Below are positions 25,250-36,542 of a DNA stretch of 64,000 nucleotides, piece by piece (position 1 is the stretch's first letter; every line of letters begins with the position of its first letter). The notes beneath the pieces were generated by a model. The model ran no database searches. It was not told the DNA's origin and was given only the letters and a program-made list of their open reading frames with translations. Made by a program: the position numbers and the translations under genes. The stretch lies in contig UZAN01039657.1 of assembly GCA_900618425.1 (NCBI GenBank), positions 16,996 through 80,995 on the forward strand, given 5' to 3'. The DNA comes from Echinostoma caproni. Taxonomy: Eukaryota > Platyhelminthes > Trematoda > Plagiorchiida > Echinostomatidae.

Positions 25250-25935
25250 GGTACGTTGTTGCCCCATAGCGATCAACTGGTTTAGGGATGCGTTGGAATC
25301 TGCGTAGAGCGGGCTCTGTTGGTGGGACATTTGTAGTTTGTGAACGTGGACTTGGAGAATTACTCGGTTGCTCGGCTCTAAATGGATTATCATCGCTTTC
25401 AGAACATTCAGTTACGCCAGGTCGAACATGGTCAGAGTGTCGGCAAACAATTCGCCCATCGCCGAGCTTCAGAGCGGTGATGCTACCAATAGATGAAACG
25501 ATTGTAGCTGGATGCCATATGGATTCAGGTGGGAGTTTTGTATAAACCGGATCGAACTCATTATGCAGGCGGTCTTCAATTTGAGATGATCGTGTACTTA
25601 ACCTTTCCTGCTGTCGTTCTATTCTTGCCCTGGGTAAGGGAACAGTAGATGTAACCTTGTACGTAGGGCACGACCAAATATCAATTCAGCTGGGGATCAC
25701 CCGGTGGTTTCTGTAGGAGTTGTTTGGTAAGCCAATGTAGTCTGTCCAGTTTGGTCTGCAGGGTTCTTGCACTCTGTTTCAGAATGCCTTTTTTGACCAT
25801 CTGCACTGCTCGTCCCGCCAAGCCATTCGATGCCGGGTGGTAAGAGGCTGATCGTATATGCTGTACTTCATTGTTGCGGAAAAACTTTTGAGACTTTACA
25901 CTGGTAAACGGTGTTCTATTGTCCGTGCAAATTGT
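25250..25935 (-). pseudogene. Gypsy integrase C-terminal half
   Basis: Minus-strand 'TICTDNRTPFTSVKSQKFF' holds the second catalytic Asp of the DDE triad; 'TDNG' is changed to 'TDNR'. 'ASYHPASNGLAGRAVQMVK' follows; the usual Glu of 'NGLAERAVQ' is Gly, so the catalytic Glu is lost. After a frameshift come 'LAYQTTPTETTG', a stop, 'SPAELIFGRALRTRLHLLFP', and the tail 'IVSSIGSITALKLGDGRIVC' with 'RHSDHVRPG'. The tail matches the extended C-terminus of Gypsy integrases and ends in a proline-rich segment near 25260. Confidence 0.75.
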
Positions 25936-26290
25936 TTCCAAGCTGGATTTAGAGGGTACTTGCTTTACTATATCCAATGCTTTTGGGTATGCTTCTATCC
26001 AGTCCCACCCAAACAAGTTAGAACATTTATCTACTAAAACATAGACTGGGAGTATTCGTTTCTCGCCATGCAACTGTACATGTACGTCACATTTACCCAG
26101 AACCGGGATTGTTTGACCTGTGTAGGTTCTCAACATGGACTAGTCAATCGGGGTAAATTCTTGACAGTCTTGGCACTTACTGTCGACACGGATGCTCCCG
26201 TATCAATTTCCATTTGAATGGACGCTCCTTCGATTTCGACTTGTATGTAGTCAATGTTTGTCGTGAACACCTGTGCCACGTGGTTGGGTA
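25936..26290 (-). pseudogene. Gypsy aspartic protease fragment
   Basis: Minus-strand 'YIQVEIEGASIQ' leads into 'MEIDTGASVSTVSAKTV' (about 26215-26165), containing the DTGA active-site motif of retropepsins. A one-frame shift near 26137 then leads to 'LRTYTGQTIPVLGKCDVHV', 'ILPVYVLV' and 'SNLFGWDWIEAYP', the C-terminal part with a changed G-R-D-W motif (GWDW). It would have processed the element's polyprotein. The frameshift and lost downstream partners make it inactive. Confidence 0.75.
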
Positions 26291-26376
26291 ATCAACGGGA
26301 ACTGATAGACGAATGCGTACCTAGCAGCGATAAGCACCAATAACCTCAAAGGTACAACTCCAAAAATAGATGGATC

Positions 26377-26547
26377 TTTTGTACGGTAGCAAGCTTGGAT
26401 TAGCCCATTTGATTGTCAAGAAGCACCAGGCACTCTTGGATGTGGGGTTTCACTCTTCGGAGATCGTTGATTCCCCACAATTTCATGCAGGAGCGCCTGA
26501 TCATTCCTGACAAGCGAATGGGCTAATCCAAGCTTCCTACCGTAAAA
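26377..26547. repeat. 170-bp foldback (inverted repeat with about 70-bp arms)
   Basis: The left arm (26377-26447) and right arm (26472-26547) are reverse complements with about ten mismatches and a few gapped bases. The outer AAGCTTGGATTAGCCCAT / ATGGGCTAATCCAAGCTT blocks are perfect. The loop is about 24 bases. It sits between the Gypsy protease fragment and a family-B SINE. It could be a small foldback/MITE or an inverted duplication; it has no ORF. Confidence 0.8.
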
Positions 26548-26582
26548 TTGATTCAGCCATTCGCACAATGTGATAACCGTCG

Positions 26583-26700
26583 ACCGTGTAGCTCAAGGCT
26601 TACGGGCTTGAAGTCCCAAACCAAACGTTCGCGGTTCGAGTCCTGATAGGGACACAAAATTTACGCATTGCTGACGAGTCCCAAACACAGCAGCTGTCCA
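26583..26700 (+). mobile_element. tRNA-derived SINE-like element, family B
   Basis: Box A TAGCTCAAGGC at 26589-26599 misses the consensus only at the last base. Box B GGTTCGAGTCC at 26633-26643 is a perfect match. The body 'ACGCATTGCTGACGAGTCCC' follows, matching the TGCTGATGAG core of other copies. The acceptor stem does not close cleanly, so this is better read as a SINE head than as a working tRNA gene. Confidence 0.6.
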
Positions 26701-27186
26701 ATGCACTTTGTCGGTCACCACAAAGATTTCCGTCCCGTTTAAACAGATGAATCCTGGAATGTTTTATTTGCGTTCAATCTATGTTTTATTCCACTGTCTG
26801 GAAACTCCTTAACAGTGGGAAAAGATTCACATAAGGAAACGTTGTTCAAATCTGAGCGACGTGGGATTACTCCGAGGAGAGACTACTATAGCACAAATTG
26901 AATAGGAAATCTAGTTCCACTGCGAGGTGACTGCAAATGCTGTATAACCTTCTTATTTCACCAACTTGAAAATGAGTTTCCTTTTTGTGCGTCGCACTAA
27001 CAATATTCACTTATGTAATCAAGCACTGGCCATTCAATAGGTTTTTATCATTATCCATTCTTTAGGGTCCAGCTGCATTGCCCTAGCATAACCATAGTCT
27101 GATATTCATTTTAGAACCACAACTGTACAACCTACTTACCACTCTGTATTGGTTAGCTACGCTGGTTGCGAGTTTGAACTAGCAAA
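26701..27186. other. No gene recognised
   Basis: Spacer between a family-B SINE and the 52-bp repeat. No recognisable motif. Confidence 0.5.
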
Positions 27187-27238
27187 TATGTCAACTGTTC
27201 TCAATTAGCAATTCCTTTAATTAGATTGTATTGCTATC
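27187..27238 (+). repeat. 52-bp direct repeat flanking SINE (left copy)
   Basis: Matches 27414-27465 at 50 of 52 positions (both differences are C/T). Together they bracket the family-A SINE copy closely, as a target-site duplication would, but 52 bp is far longer than usual for a SINE. Confidence 0.85.
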
Positions 27239-27239
27239 C

Positions 27240-27413
27240 ATTTTTATAAATTTCCACTTCCTTTTATTGAATACACAATGATACAATTTTCAGGAAGAGG
27301 GAAGCGGCCAGTCAAAGGGCTGTCATTAGGGAAGATCAGGCAGTGGTGGTGGGGTTCGAACACGTCCCCCGAGGTCATAATTTGGTGACGTTACCACCAG
27401 GCCACCAAAAAAT
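27240..27413 (-). mobile_element. tRNA-derived SINE, family A, copy 2
   Basis: On the minus strand: box A TGGCCTGGTGG (complement of 27394-27404), box B GTTCGAACCCC (complement of 27351-27361), then 'CAGCCCTTTGACTGGCCGC', 'CCTGAAAATTGTATCATTG' and the TTCAATAAAAGGAAGT tail. It is collinear with the copy at 2941-3146 apart from a deletion of about 15-20 bases after the CCTGAT segment. It lies between 52-bp direct repeats. Confidence 0.8.
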
Positions 27414-27465
27414 TATGTCAACTGTTCCCAATTAGCAATTCCTTCAATTAGATTGTATTGCTATC
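27414..27465 (+). repeat. 52-bp direct repeat flanking SINE (right copy)
   Basis: Right-hand partner of 27187-27238; it begins immediately beyond the tRNA-like head of the SINE. Confidence 0.85.
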
Positions 27466-27487
27466 TGAACAATGAAGTCAGAAGCAT

Positions 27488-27541
27488 GGGTTTGCACAAT
27501 GTATCCATGATCATTTCGCTGCATCCGTATACGTGAATACT
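27488..27541 (+). repeat. PLE-associated 3' terminal repeat R1
   Basis: 'GGTTTGCACAATGTATCC' and the following ATCATTTC / GCATC blocks match 55031-55080 in the same orientation, and 56481-56520 in the opposite orientation. In both PLE copies the repeat lies about 100-130 bases past the endonuclease stop codon, so it probably belongs to the element's 3' end. Confidence 0.7.
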
Positions 27542-27667
27542 GTAGTCAAAGTGATTTTTTATAGTTCATGAGATAACAGATTTGAGCCGAAGACAAGATC
27601 GCTAATCACAACGGACAGCACAACAAATAAAACACAAAAAGGGACGAGAGAGGTTAGGGAGTCAATT

Positions 27668-28033
27668 ACCAGGGCAAAGCTAGTGTGACGAACCATTCAC
27701 GTTGTTTGCATAGATCGGGTTTGCGAGTATGAATGGCTAGGGCCTCGGCAAAGTTCAGTAACTTTCTGTTTACTGTGATGTAGATGACCTGGAATGCGTG
27801 GGGTGGAGTGACACAGTGTTTTGTTCGAATAAGCGTTGTGTTATTGAATATTTAGGGTTTTTCCGATCATTCGATGACGTACCAGTTGCTAACTTGTCGT
27901 CCATTGCTTTCTTAAGCCACACCGGGATATGTTTGTCCATTCGGTGACGTAACTGCCTCTCCGTCCTGCCTATGTAGATGGCTAAGCATCCACACTGTAT
28001 TGCTGTCGTTTGATTCAACCACTCAACCATCAC
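27668..28033 (-). pseudogene. Penelope-like element, 5'-truncated: GIY-YIG endonuclease and C-terminus
   Basis: Minus-strand 'CGCLAIYIGRTERQLRHRMD' carries the YIG half of GIY-YIG and its Arg, followed by 'KHIPVWLKKAMDD'. In the next frame the characteristic PLE C-terminus is intact: 'AFQVIYITVNRKLLNFAEAL', 'AIHTRKPDLCKQREW' and 'FVTLALPW' before a stop near 27668. One frameshift near 27790 separates them. No RT precedes it: homology stops at about 28033, consistent with 5' truncation during insertion. The endonuclease nicks target DNA for primed reverse transcription in active PLEs. Confidence 0.85.
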
Positions 28034-28155
28034 TCCATATCTCTGCGACCATCAATGCCACTAAGTTGACTGCGGACAGTAATACCAGTCATGAATAATA
28101 TTACGCTTTCCTTTCGAATGAAGATCTTATAACCATCCTCAAGACCTTTAACCAG

Positions 28156-28201
28156 ACTGTATAAATAACTGTAAATAACTGTATAAATAACTGTATAAAT
28201 A
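28156..28201 (+). repeat. Minisatellite, unit ACTGTATAAATA
   Basis: Four tandem units; the second is 10 bases (ACTGTAAATA) and the other three are the full 12. Confidence 0.9.
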
Positions 28202-30045
28202 ACCTCTGGAGAAATCGGTTCCAAACGTTCAATTTGCTACAAGTGCATCATGTGGAGTTGTAATCCTCACAGATAGACTCTTACTTGACTACCGCGAGAA
28301 CGTCTGATTTCCACGTAATATTATATTGAATCAATTCCTTATGGAAAATGTGTTCCTGGATTTCACACTTAGTTGCAGCTTCAGCTGATAACGGAACATA
28401 GGAACTATGTAGTATGTAAACCAAAGTCCCAGTTTGATATAGCGATTGCTCAAGAGTTACGTGGTGGGAAAACAGTAACCGTTGTGTAAGCCCTTTAACC
28501 TATCACCATAGCCAGTTTTCTTTAGGAAATAAATCATCTCTAACATTTATGACCTTTACACTTTGTCAAGCCACCTCTAGCATTTCAGTTGACAGTTCAA
28601 ATTTTGTGATGTCCCTCGACTATAATGGCCTCTAGGATGACGATTAGTTAGTTAATTTTAGAAACTTCTGTGGAGTCGTACGTTTGTTTATCATCTACGC
28701 ACCACCATGATCGACGGTGGTTTTCATCTATCCAGGTGGATCAGAAACTGGGTAAGGATTTGGGGTGAATCAGATACAAAATACGTTTCAACTTACAGTG
28801 AGAAACGGAGCATGGATCAATAGAGAACCTCCTCGGAGTGTGTTCAAACATAACCAATGACTGTATATAGTTTACCCGAAAAGGTCCAACTTAGATCCAA
28901 CCCGCGGAACGTATTGTTCTGCTTCAGTTAGATATATAGCCCACTTTGTATTATTTTTGATGGAACATATATTTTTACTCAAAGACCTATCGAGGTGGAA
29001 ATCGAACTGAAACTCTAACCCGGTAGCTGAAGACTGAGGTTGCTGGAAACGTCTTCAAGTTGATTTTAGGCTCTCAAAAACGCAGTCCTTACAGCAAAGC
29101 AATAAATGACCTAACATAACAAAGTCACTGAAAATATTTTAAAGGTTCTCCGATGCCCTGATATAGTGTACGGAGCTCGGATATATCTCCGTATGGACGA
29201 TGCATATGATCAAGGGATATGTAGCATATTATGGGGTTAGTCTGAACTAAATCCCAGTCAAACAGCATCTATCCTCGGAATAGTAACGACCATTGCGGTG
29301 CTCTAAGTGCGCTTAGTTATATAAACATTTGGGGAATTAAAGATATTCCTTTGGAGTTTTGGACATGATGATTGTCCTGCAACAAGTGTGACGCGTGGAC
29401 CAACGTTTATCTGCATTCAGAGCCAATCGAGTAGAACTCCAACACTTATTCGGGTAAGTCGCAGTGTGTGAGCTGTAGTCAGGATCCACAAAACATATTC
29501 TCTTGAGGTATGCGTCTTGAACTGGCGAAAACATTCCTATCGAAACTAAATATGGATATTAAATACGAAGACACTGGAAAAAGATTACCAATATTGCTTC
29601 ATCATTTTATTCAGAATAGCCACCGAGATTGTAATTGAGCAAATCTTGGAAGACGCAACGATGATAAAAAATGTAAACGGTGGAGCTCACACATCTGCTT
29701 ACGTTCATCTTGGACGTGAATTCAACCCTTCCGCCTATACTTTTGTGATTGGTTGACCACATGTGCTGCTGAAACACAGCACTTAAAAGCCTCTGCACCT
29801 CATTCCAAGGTCGTTTACCGCGTAGACTGAAAGTGAAGTCAATGATACTGTGAAACTCTTTAAATCATACAAATAAGTTGGGTAAACCCTTTATCATTAA
29901 CTTAAGAAAGAGTCATATTTATAAATAATTAAAAATGAATATCAGAGTTCCTTCATCGTTTTTTGCTCGTACAAGTGTACAATTAGCTTTCAGGAGGTAA
30001 ATCGCGGCAATACAAAGGCATTTTGGGGGAATAAAGAACGTTGGA
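28202..30045. other. No gene recognised
   Basis: A+T-rich spacer with only short open frames. No repeat or transposon motif was recognised. Confidence 0.5.
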
Positions 30046-30049
30046 AGAC

Positions 30050-30126
30050 AAGCAGTGGTGCCAGGGTTCATATTCAGAACATCCAGGTATCTCCATGGAC
30101 AACCTTAACCACTCCACCACCTCTGC
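30050..30126 (-). pseudogene. tRNA-like sequence (Ser/Leu-like D arm), degenerate
   Basis: On the minus strand 'GGTGGTGGAGTGGTTAAGG' resembles the start and D arm of tRNA-Ser/Leu (GGCCGAGTGGTTAAGG). A TCCA...TGGA stem could be an anticodon arm, and 'TATGAACCCTGGCACCAC' corresponds to a decayed T arm and acceptor. Box B has diverged, so this is a tRNA pseudogene or an old SINE head. Confidence 0.45.
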
Positions 30127-33100
30127 TCATCACGATCAATAAAGAATCTTGCAGAATGCGAAAAAAGAAAGTGTTGCAAATTCATTATAATAAAACTCTG
30201 AAAGTAAATAATGAAATTAGAGATGACCTCAGACTACGGAGCTGATTACCATATCTTACACTTGCACTCGATCGGTAGAAGTGGATCAAAGTTATTTATC
30301 TACCTTCTTCGAATGTTCAAATCAGTTCCGATATTTGCCTGCAATTCACTGCTCTGTGGGTATTCGCTCGCATCGCGTTGTGTACTATGAAATAGCTTAC
30401 GAGTGTCACTGATTGATCACGAGACCGAAATCGGGGATACGAGGCCTCGGTGAATTCACCGAGATGTGCAATTAGCACCGTTTTCGACAATAGGTCACGT
30501 GTCTCACTCGCGTGTGCCCGTTTGTGACAACACCCAAAAATGTCCTAAATTCGGGACTTTCTTTTCTCTTGGGTCAGATGATCCGTAAGTGATTGTGGCC
30601 ACTGGATCATAGCCATTGCAGATGTATGCGAAATAGTAATTGAATAATGCATAGACAGTGGATAACCAAAATTATATAAATTCAGGTGTTTAAAATGAAC
30701 AGCACGAGTGATGTGACGCCTTCTCAAAGCAGCATTTTACATGCATCGTACTTTTACATAATATCTAATCCGATTTAAAATTGAACACTAAATGTTGTTC
30801 ATATTTTGCTTATTAAAATTAATGTGTATATTCGAAACACAAATCAATAGAGTTTACTTTTCGATGGTGCGTGGCATTGTGTCCGCTCCTCGCATACGCT
30901 GGACTAACTCTGATATGGCTCCATATTTCAGTGTGAAGTAATTGTGTCTAGGTTTATATACCTAACAGTTTTGTTACCAACATCAGCACGCCGCCGCATC
31001 TATGACCACGGCAGGGAAAGAGAAACACGGAGCATACATTTAACCAATTGTCAGCGAATGGTGAGACATTTAAAGTTTACGGTTACAGGTATAACTTTCT
31101 TCCATCGACTTATACAGTTTTGTGGGTTTTTAAATTTGAAGTCTCAATGTTTCAGTTTGTAAGGATCAATTATTGATGCACCAGTGACGTAATACAAACG
31201 ACGTCGGTAAAGGAATAACTTTGGCATTTAATCAATATCCTTGGAACACTGATTTAACTGGATAATCATTGAGTTGATGTTTGGATGACGGCGTGAGGCT
31301 TTGATGACAGATATCCTTTAGGTTCTATAGTGTTCGATACCCAAAATTCAAGCCCCTTTGAATACGGTGATATTCGATAGGGAATAAACCGAATAACTGT
31401 AGTCACTCCAGGGAGGAACTGAAATGCAGTCTACTGGTTGGTTTTATAACTAGCATCTGTGGAAATGTCAAAAACCTGATTGCATTGCGACTATGGATCC
31501 TTGACATGAATGACTTAGTGTGGTTTAATATATGCTGATCTCAGACGTGGATCGAAACTCAAAGATTCATTTCGGTGAACGGACAAGTCCTATGGATACG
31601 GATAGTTACGGGTGCAGTTTATAGAACAGTCTAAGTCATCACGAACAATAACACCTAGTTTCATCCTATGACATACTTGTGGCAGTTGCTGATGTCCCAT
31701 GAAGTGTAAAAACTGACTTTGTGGTATCCTAACGTCACCGAAACCTTTACTATGTTGGATGTGATATTGGTTTTAAGATATCGTTGATGAACTGCATTCA
31801 CTATTCTCTTATGTGCTAGCCAGTTATTTCCTGGAATCATTCTACTTTGGATTTTGGTGTGGCCTTTTGTTATTATTTCATGGATTACCAGGATTGTGTC
31901 ATTTTTCAATCGTACACATTTATTTTATTTCGAGTGATGATGATTGAACTTTAATTATTTTCATTTGGATTGCACTTGATGACGTCAAAAAGAAACATCC
32001 ATTTCCGTAAAAGTATTTGGAGAACAACATAATTTGAAAAAAGATTTTTTATCCAGACAAAACTTCCACTGAGAAGGAATAATACACCTCTAAATAACAA
32101 ATGTCCTCATACTCGTTCAGAGTTCCTAGATCTCACATATCATTGATTTTCTGGGTTTTGTTATTCATAACGAGCAAATGTGACCTACTTTGACTAAGTG
32201 TGATTGGTTTTTGTGGATAGATCATCCATCTTTGGTTCCGCTGATCTCACCGGTATTCCAGTCATGAGCAGCCTTCTTTGTTCTCCTGGGCGCTATTGTT
32301 CATGAGATTACGGTTACTGTCTTCTGATGCAACGTTTCAATGGGGTTTCTGATACGTATATTGAAATAAACAGTTACCGTGCGAAGGCCTGTCTTTTCGG
32401 GAAAAGTTAAAGTATCTATTCTTACTGAACTCAGTAGATCCATCAGTGTCAACTATCAATTCATGTGACCTGTTCACATGCTATCCACATGAGACCTCAT
32501 CATAACTGTAACTGACAAATCTTGTGAGGAGATTTGCTGGCGAAACCGCGGATTAACCGATTATCAAACGGGTTTATTTATGCCTACATGAGTCTGTGAA
32601 AAAATGTTGATTTGCGTGTTCGACTTTTGACACAAAACTGAAATGAAAACTTGAAGAATACACCATTGGAAGGATTACTGCTATCCTATTCTTCAGTTTG
32701 GTTTTCCTGGGTCACAAGCCGCACTTTTTTGTTTCATCTGATTCACATATTCATCTTTGTTTCGAGATAATACGGTTTCAGTTTTCTGTTTTTCTTCTAT
32801 TTCGTATCGGTTTGAATTATCACACCTGTGATATTTGAAAACCTGATTTTACGAATTATTATTCGACAGTCAAAAATGGAATACAATGACGATTGATGGT
32901 GTAACTTTGTGATTACACAGCACATTGTCGGAGAAGTAAACACACTACGTTCTCGAAGCTACTATCTTTTCTTTGCACCCTTGAAGTTCTGAACCCCTTC
33001 AAATTGAATCGTTGTACCGCATTTCCGATGAATAATGAAGCTCAGAATCCACGGTGTGACACATTGACGCAATAAACCATGACGCGCAGCGTTTAAGTAT

Positions 33101-35780
33101 GTGATTCAACCACTACCATCAATCCTAATAGCTCACGTTCTGAGTACCCGGACGGCCCCGGAAAGTACACTGTGTGGATTCAACCAAATGAGGATGAGAT
33201 GGGCTTTCCGTGCTTTTGTCAGACCTTCATCTCAAATCACTGCAATCATGAATTAGCTAACAGATCAATCCAAATACATAAATTCATAACGTATAAACAA
33301 GCATCTTGTAGAGATAGGGAAATCAGTTCCCAAATGATCGATTTTTGGATGTGATGGTAAGATTTCAGTAAATGGCCCATCATTGAGATTTAAATGTTTT
33401 TTTTGACAATTAAAACAAAAGCGCGTAAGATGTACGATGCCCTCAGAAAATGGTCTCATCGATCCGTCCTCGTAAATAGATATTGTTCTATTCCTCAGTT
33501 TTTAAGGTGACGAAAGAAATCACTAAACAATCTTTCATTACCCCATATAAAACGGTACTTCTATGCTATCACAAGTGTTCGCGTTGGTGAAATCACACCT
33601 AGTATTTTTACTAATTCCACTATCACGTACGAACATAAACCATGAATAAACAACTAGTCATTCAGTTGACATCAACTAATTATTCTCTTTCACTTACTCA
33701 GCAAAATGCGACACACCTTCAAGTAGCTGTAGCTATTGTCCCGTGTGTAGGAAAACTATTAGTCCTAGACTTAAGACCCGTGATCCATACCCAAATTTGA
33801 CCAATTCCTCGGTCACAGATTTCAATCGATTTGATGTAGCTGATAGCCTTAGTTTCATCACAAGTCAGGCATTCACAGAATACTTTCTCCAGATACAGTT
33901 GGTTGATAACCTAACGGGGCGTTTGCCTGCCCCATCATGTAAGCTGCTTCTTTCAATACATGTGAACAAAACCATGTTAGAGATGAATCAAAGAAAGGTA
34001 CGATGCGAGTTCGGTTAACTTTCAATATCACCATCAGAAAGCAAATCATAAGCGAACATGTGTTTTCGGTGTGTTCATTGTCAAGTCTTGATTAAAAGCG
34101 TTATATAAGAAAACACCGCGAGGGTGATATAGTGGGGAATACCTCTTTTCTCAAATGCAAACGACGACACAGGCTTGATAATGAACCCGTCGAACACACA
34201 GGTTCACACGTGATCTGCATTCTGATTGTCGTAATGGACTTATTTTCTGGTTTCAATGTTACAGTGTCAACAACATAGTTTTGCTGGAGAAACTAACTGT
34301 GAGCACGCGAATGAATTGCCGATACATGAGACATGTTACATTTTTTTTATGTTGATCTACGTCAAATTCATTCTTAGCGAACCCTTTTGCAAGAGTTTGG
34401 TGTGTAAAACACATCCTAGATTTCTGCTGTCACTACAAGTATCGATCTGATCGAAACAGATAGTATCTCGACGGAATGTGGTTGCAGCTCATCTGCTAGA
34501 AGGACACCTACACAAAGAGAACCGTTTAGTTCTTCTCTCTTGAAATCTTATGACTTCCTTAACATCTAGAATAAGTTTGAAATCATAACGAAAAGGCTCT
34601 TCGGGGCAAAAAACAATAGCAGTCGAAAGTGTGACTGGTTTAGTCTTTTACAGAGCTATTTGGTTTTCAAATTCATGGAGAATTTGCGTTCTACTTGTGC
34701 TGTTCTCAGTTCCACCTTCATGTAGGTCAGTGTGATCACACAGTGGTGATACCTTAAATAGCTAGAATAGTTGTACAGTGCTGGACGATAAAAACATTTG
34801 AATAAAAAATCGGGACAATGAATTTCGGGAGAAAACAGAACCAACCCAGAAGCGATACACATCGTTAGGATCCCTTGCCCATTGACCAGTTGATGAAGTT
34901 GCTTGATAACTGAACATGTATCAATCATCCAAACCAACCCCCTTGACTCACAGGACAGCTGGGAGTAAAGGGTAAGTGCAGTTCAGCTCTCGTGCATTAT
35001 AATTACGTCGTTCACGGCACAGCATAACCACAGCGTTATCACACGTACGGAACTATGCAATCGTTCACGTAGTTGTCCGCGTTCTATCAGGCACATCCAA
35101 TGACAATGCACAGCAATGCGCTCCCAATCAGCTTCGCTTGAGTAAAGCCTGTTCAATTGCGCATACCAGTACTCTATCGACAGATTAATGCTCTGTTATT
35201 ATGGAGGCGCAACGAAAATAAAGCTTATTCCATCCCATCATGTCCGTGTGCCAACTTCACTACACACATTCTCACACACGTACACGATCTTGTGCTTTCG
35301 ACGTTGGATCGCAAAGACGCACGCGTTTCTCGTATCCTTCTCGCGAACCTATCCGTCAAATGAACCGTAAAAATGGGTTAACCTGTCTCTTTGTTAGTTC
35401 ACGTAGCCCACAGAATGAACCACACGAATATGCCCGCGCACATACACACATACCTGATTGGCGAACATGAGATTGTGCGTATGCGTGTTTGCGTTTATTT
35501 GCTAATGTGTATTCTCACGTTCAAGCTGAAATTCCTATCGAACCTTTCATTCACTATCAGCAATCTTTCGCAGTCAGGCGAGGCGGGGCAATCGTGACAT
35601 GCACAACAAAAATAACAACCAGCGCAACACGATCGACATTGTGATTATTCTTGTCCTCACACCCAGCCCTCCCGCTAAACATGGATGAGGTGCTTGTTGA
35701 TTGACAAAATCTGCATCAGATCGGGAGAAATAAGCAAAGTCAATCGATCGTGTGGAACCCGAGTGCGAATTAAGATGCTC
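30127..35780. other. No gene recognised
   Basis: Long A+T-rich stretch. Open frames stay under 95 codons and show no recognisable domains. The last 700 bases before the microsatellite are less A+T-rich and contain short CA-rich patches. No promoter or exon could be supported. Confidence 0.5.
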
Positions 35781-35785
35781 TGCGA

Positions 35786-36070
35786 CATACATGCATACAA
35801 ACATACACATACATACATACATATATACATACATGCATACATACATACATACATACATACATACATACATACATACATACATACATACATACATACACAT
35901 ACATACATACATACATACATACATACATACATACATACATACATACATACATACACACACATACATACATGCATATATACATACATACATGCATATATAA
36001 ACACATACAAACACATATACATACACACATTCATGCACACATGCATACATGCTTACATGTACAAACATAC
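35786..36070. repeat. (TACA)n / (CATA)n microsatellite with variant interruptions
   Basis: A tetranucleotide tract of about 285 bases, purest at about 35806-35955, with CACA, GCATA and TATA interruptions mostly toward the ends. Because TACA lacks stops in most frames on either strand, long spurious ORFs of repeated Met-Tyr-Val-Cys (minus) or His-Thr-Tyr-Ile (plus) arise here; none is a gene. Confidence 0.95.
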
Positions 36071-36459
36071 TTAGATTTAGAAAACATGATTTGCTTAATC
36101 TGAGTTACGCAACTTCACCAGTTCTTAACTGTCATTTGTATTTTTAACAAACGAATGCCTTTCAGGATTTCCTTTATCTTGTTTTTGCTTCTCTAGAGAA
36201 AACTGTTTTTAGAAATTCACACATGCGAGCAGTTTACATAAACGAAGTAGCAGTATCGTTCTAATCCGTTATGCAATAGTATAGCCTATACCATGAAGGG
36301 GCATCAAGTGCATGGACCTCATGAATATATACCATGCACCTGCTCCGGTCTCAAGGGTTCCGTGTTTTGCGACAGGTGCTTTGAGTTCAACAAACTAGAG
36401 TTTGTTCTGATTGTTTTTGGCAGGTTTGAAGTTTGTATATCGATTGTGAAAATTTCAGT
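36071..36459. other. No gene recognised
   Basis: Spacer between the microsatellite and the tRNA-like sequence; nothing recognised. Confidence 0.5.
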
Positions 36460-36542
36460 AACCTCGGTGGGATTCGAATCCACGCATGGACACCGCCTAC
36501 GCTTTTGTACAACGCACGCTACACCTTCTAAGCTACGAGGCC
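36460..36542 (-). pseudogene. tRNA-like sequence with complete acceptor stem
   Basis: The minus strand reads GGCCTCG at its 5' end and CGAGGTT at its 3' end: seven pairs (two are G-T). The D arm GCT...AGC contains TAGCTTAGAAGG (box A-like). The T arm region GTGGATTCGAATCCCAC has a perfect box B core GGATTCGAATCC. A TGCGTT/AGCGTA stem with a seven-base loop sits where the anticodon arm should be, followed by about 14 extra bases that could be a long variable arm. The total of about 83 bases fits a class II tRNA. The anticodon loop lacks the expected U33 context, so I call it a pseudogene or SINE head and not a functional tRNA. Confidence 0.55.

Larger units (their letters stand above)
25250..26290 (-). 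mobile_element. Ty3/Gypsy LTR retrotransposon deletion derivative (protease joined to integrase)
   Basis: Minus-strand order is an aspartic protease (about 26280-25940) followed directly by the second half of an integrase (about 25935-25250). The RT, RNase H, integrase zinc-binding domain and first half of the integrase core that normally lie between are absent. The protease-integrase junction is in one open frame of 151 codons (26136-25681). The integrase resembles the K02A2.6-like Gypsy family seen in invertebrates. No LTRs were recognised, so the outer boundaries are set by coding similarity only. Confidence 0.75.

Noticed and set aside
35574..36074. Several long ORFs over the microsatellite on both strands
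   Set aside because: They are translations of the TACA repeat and have no non-repetitive domain.
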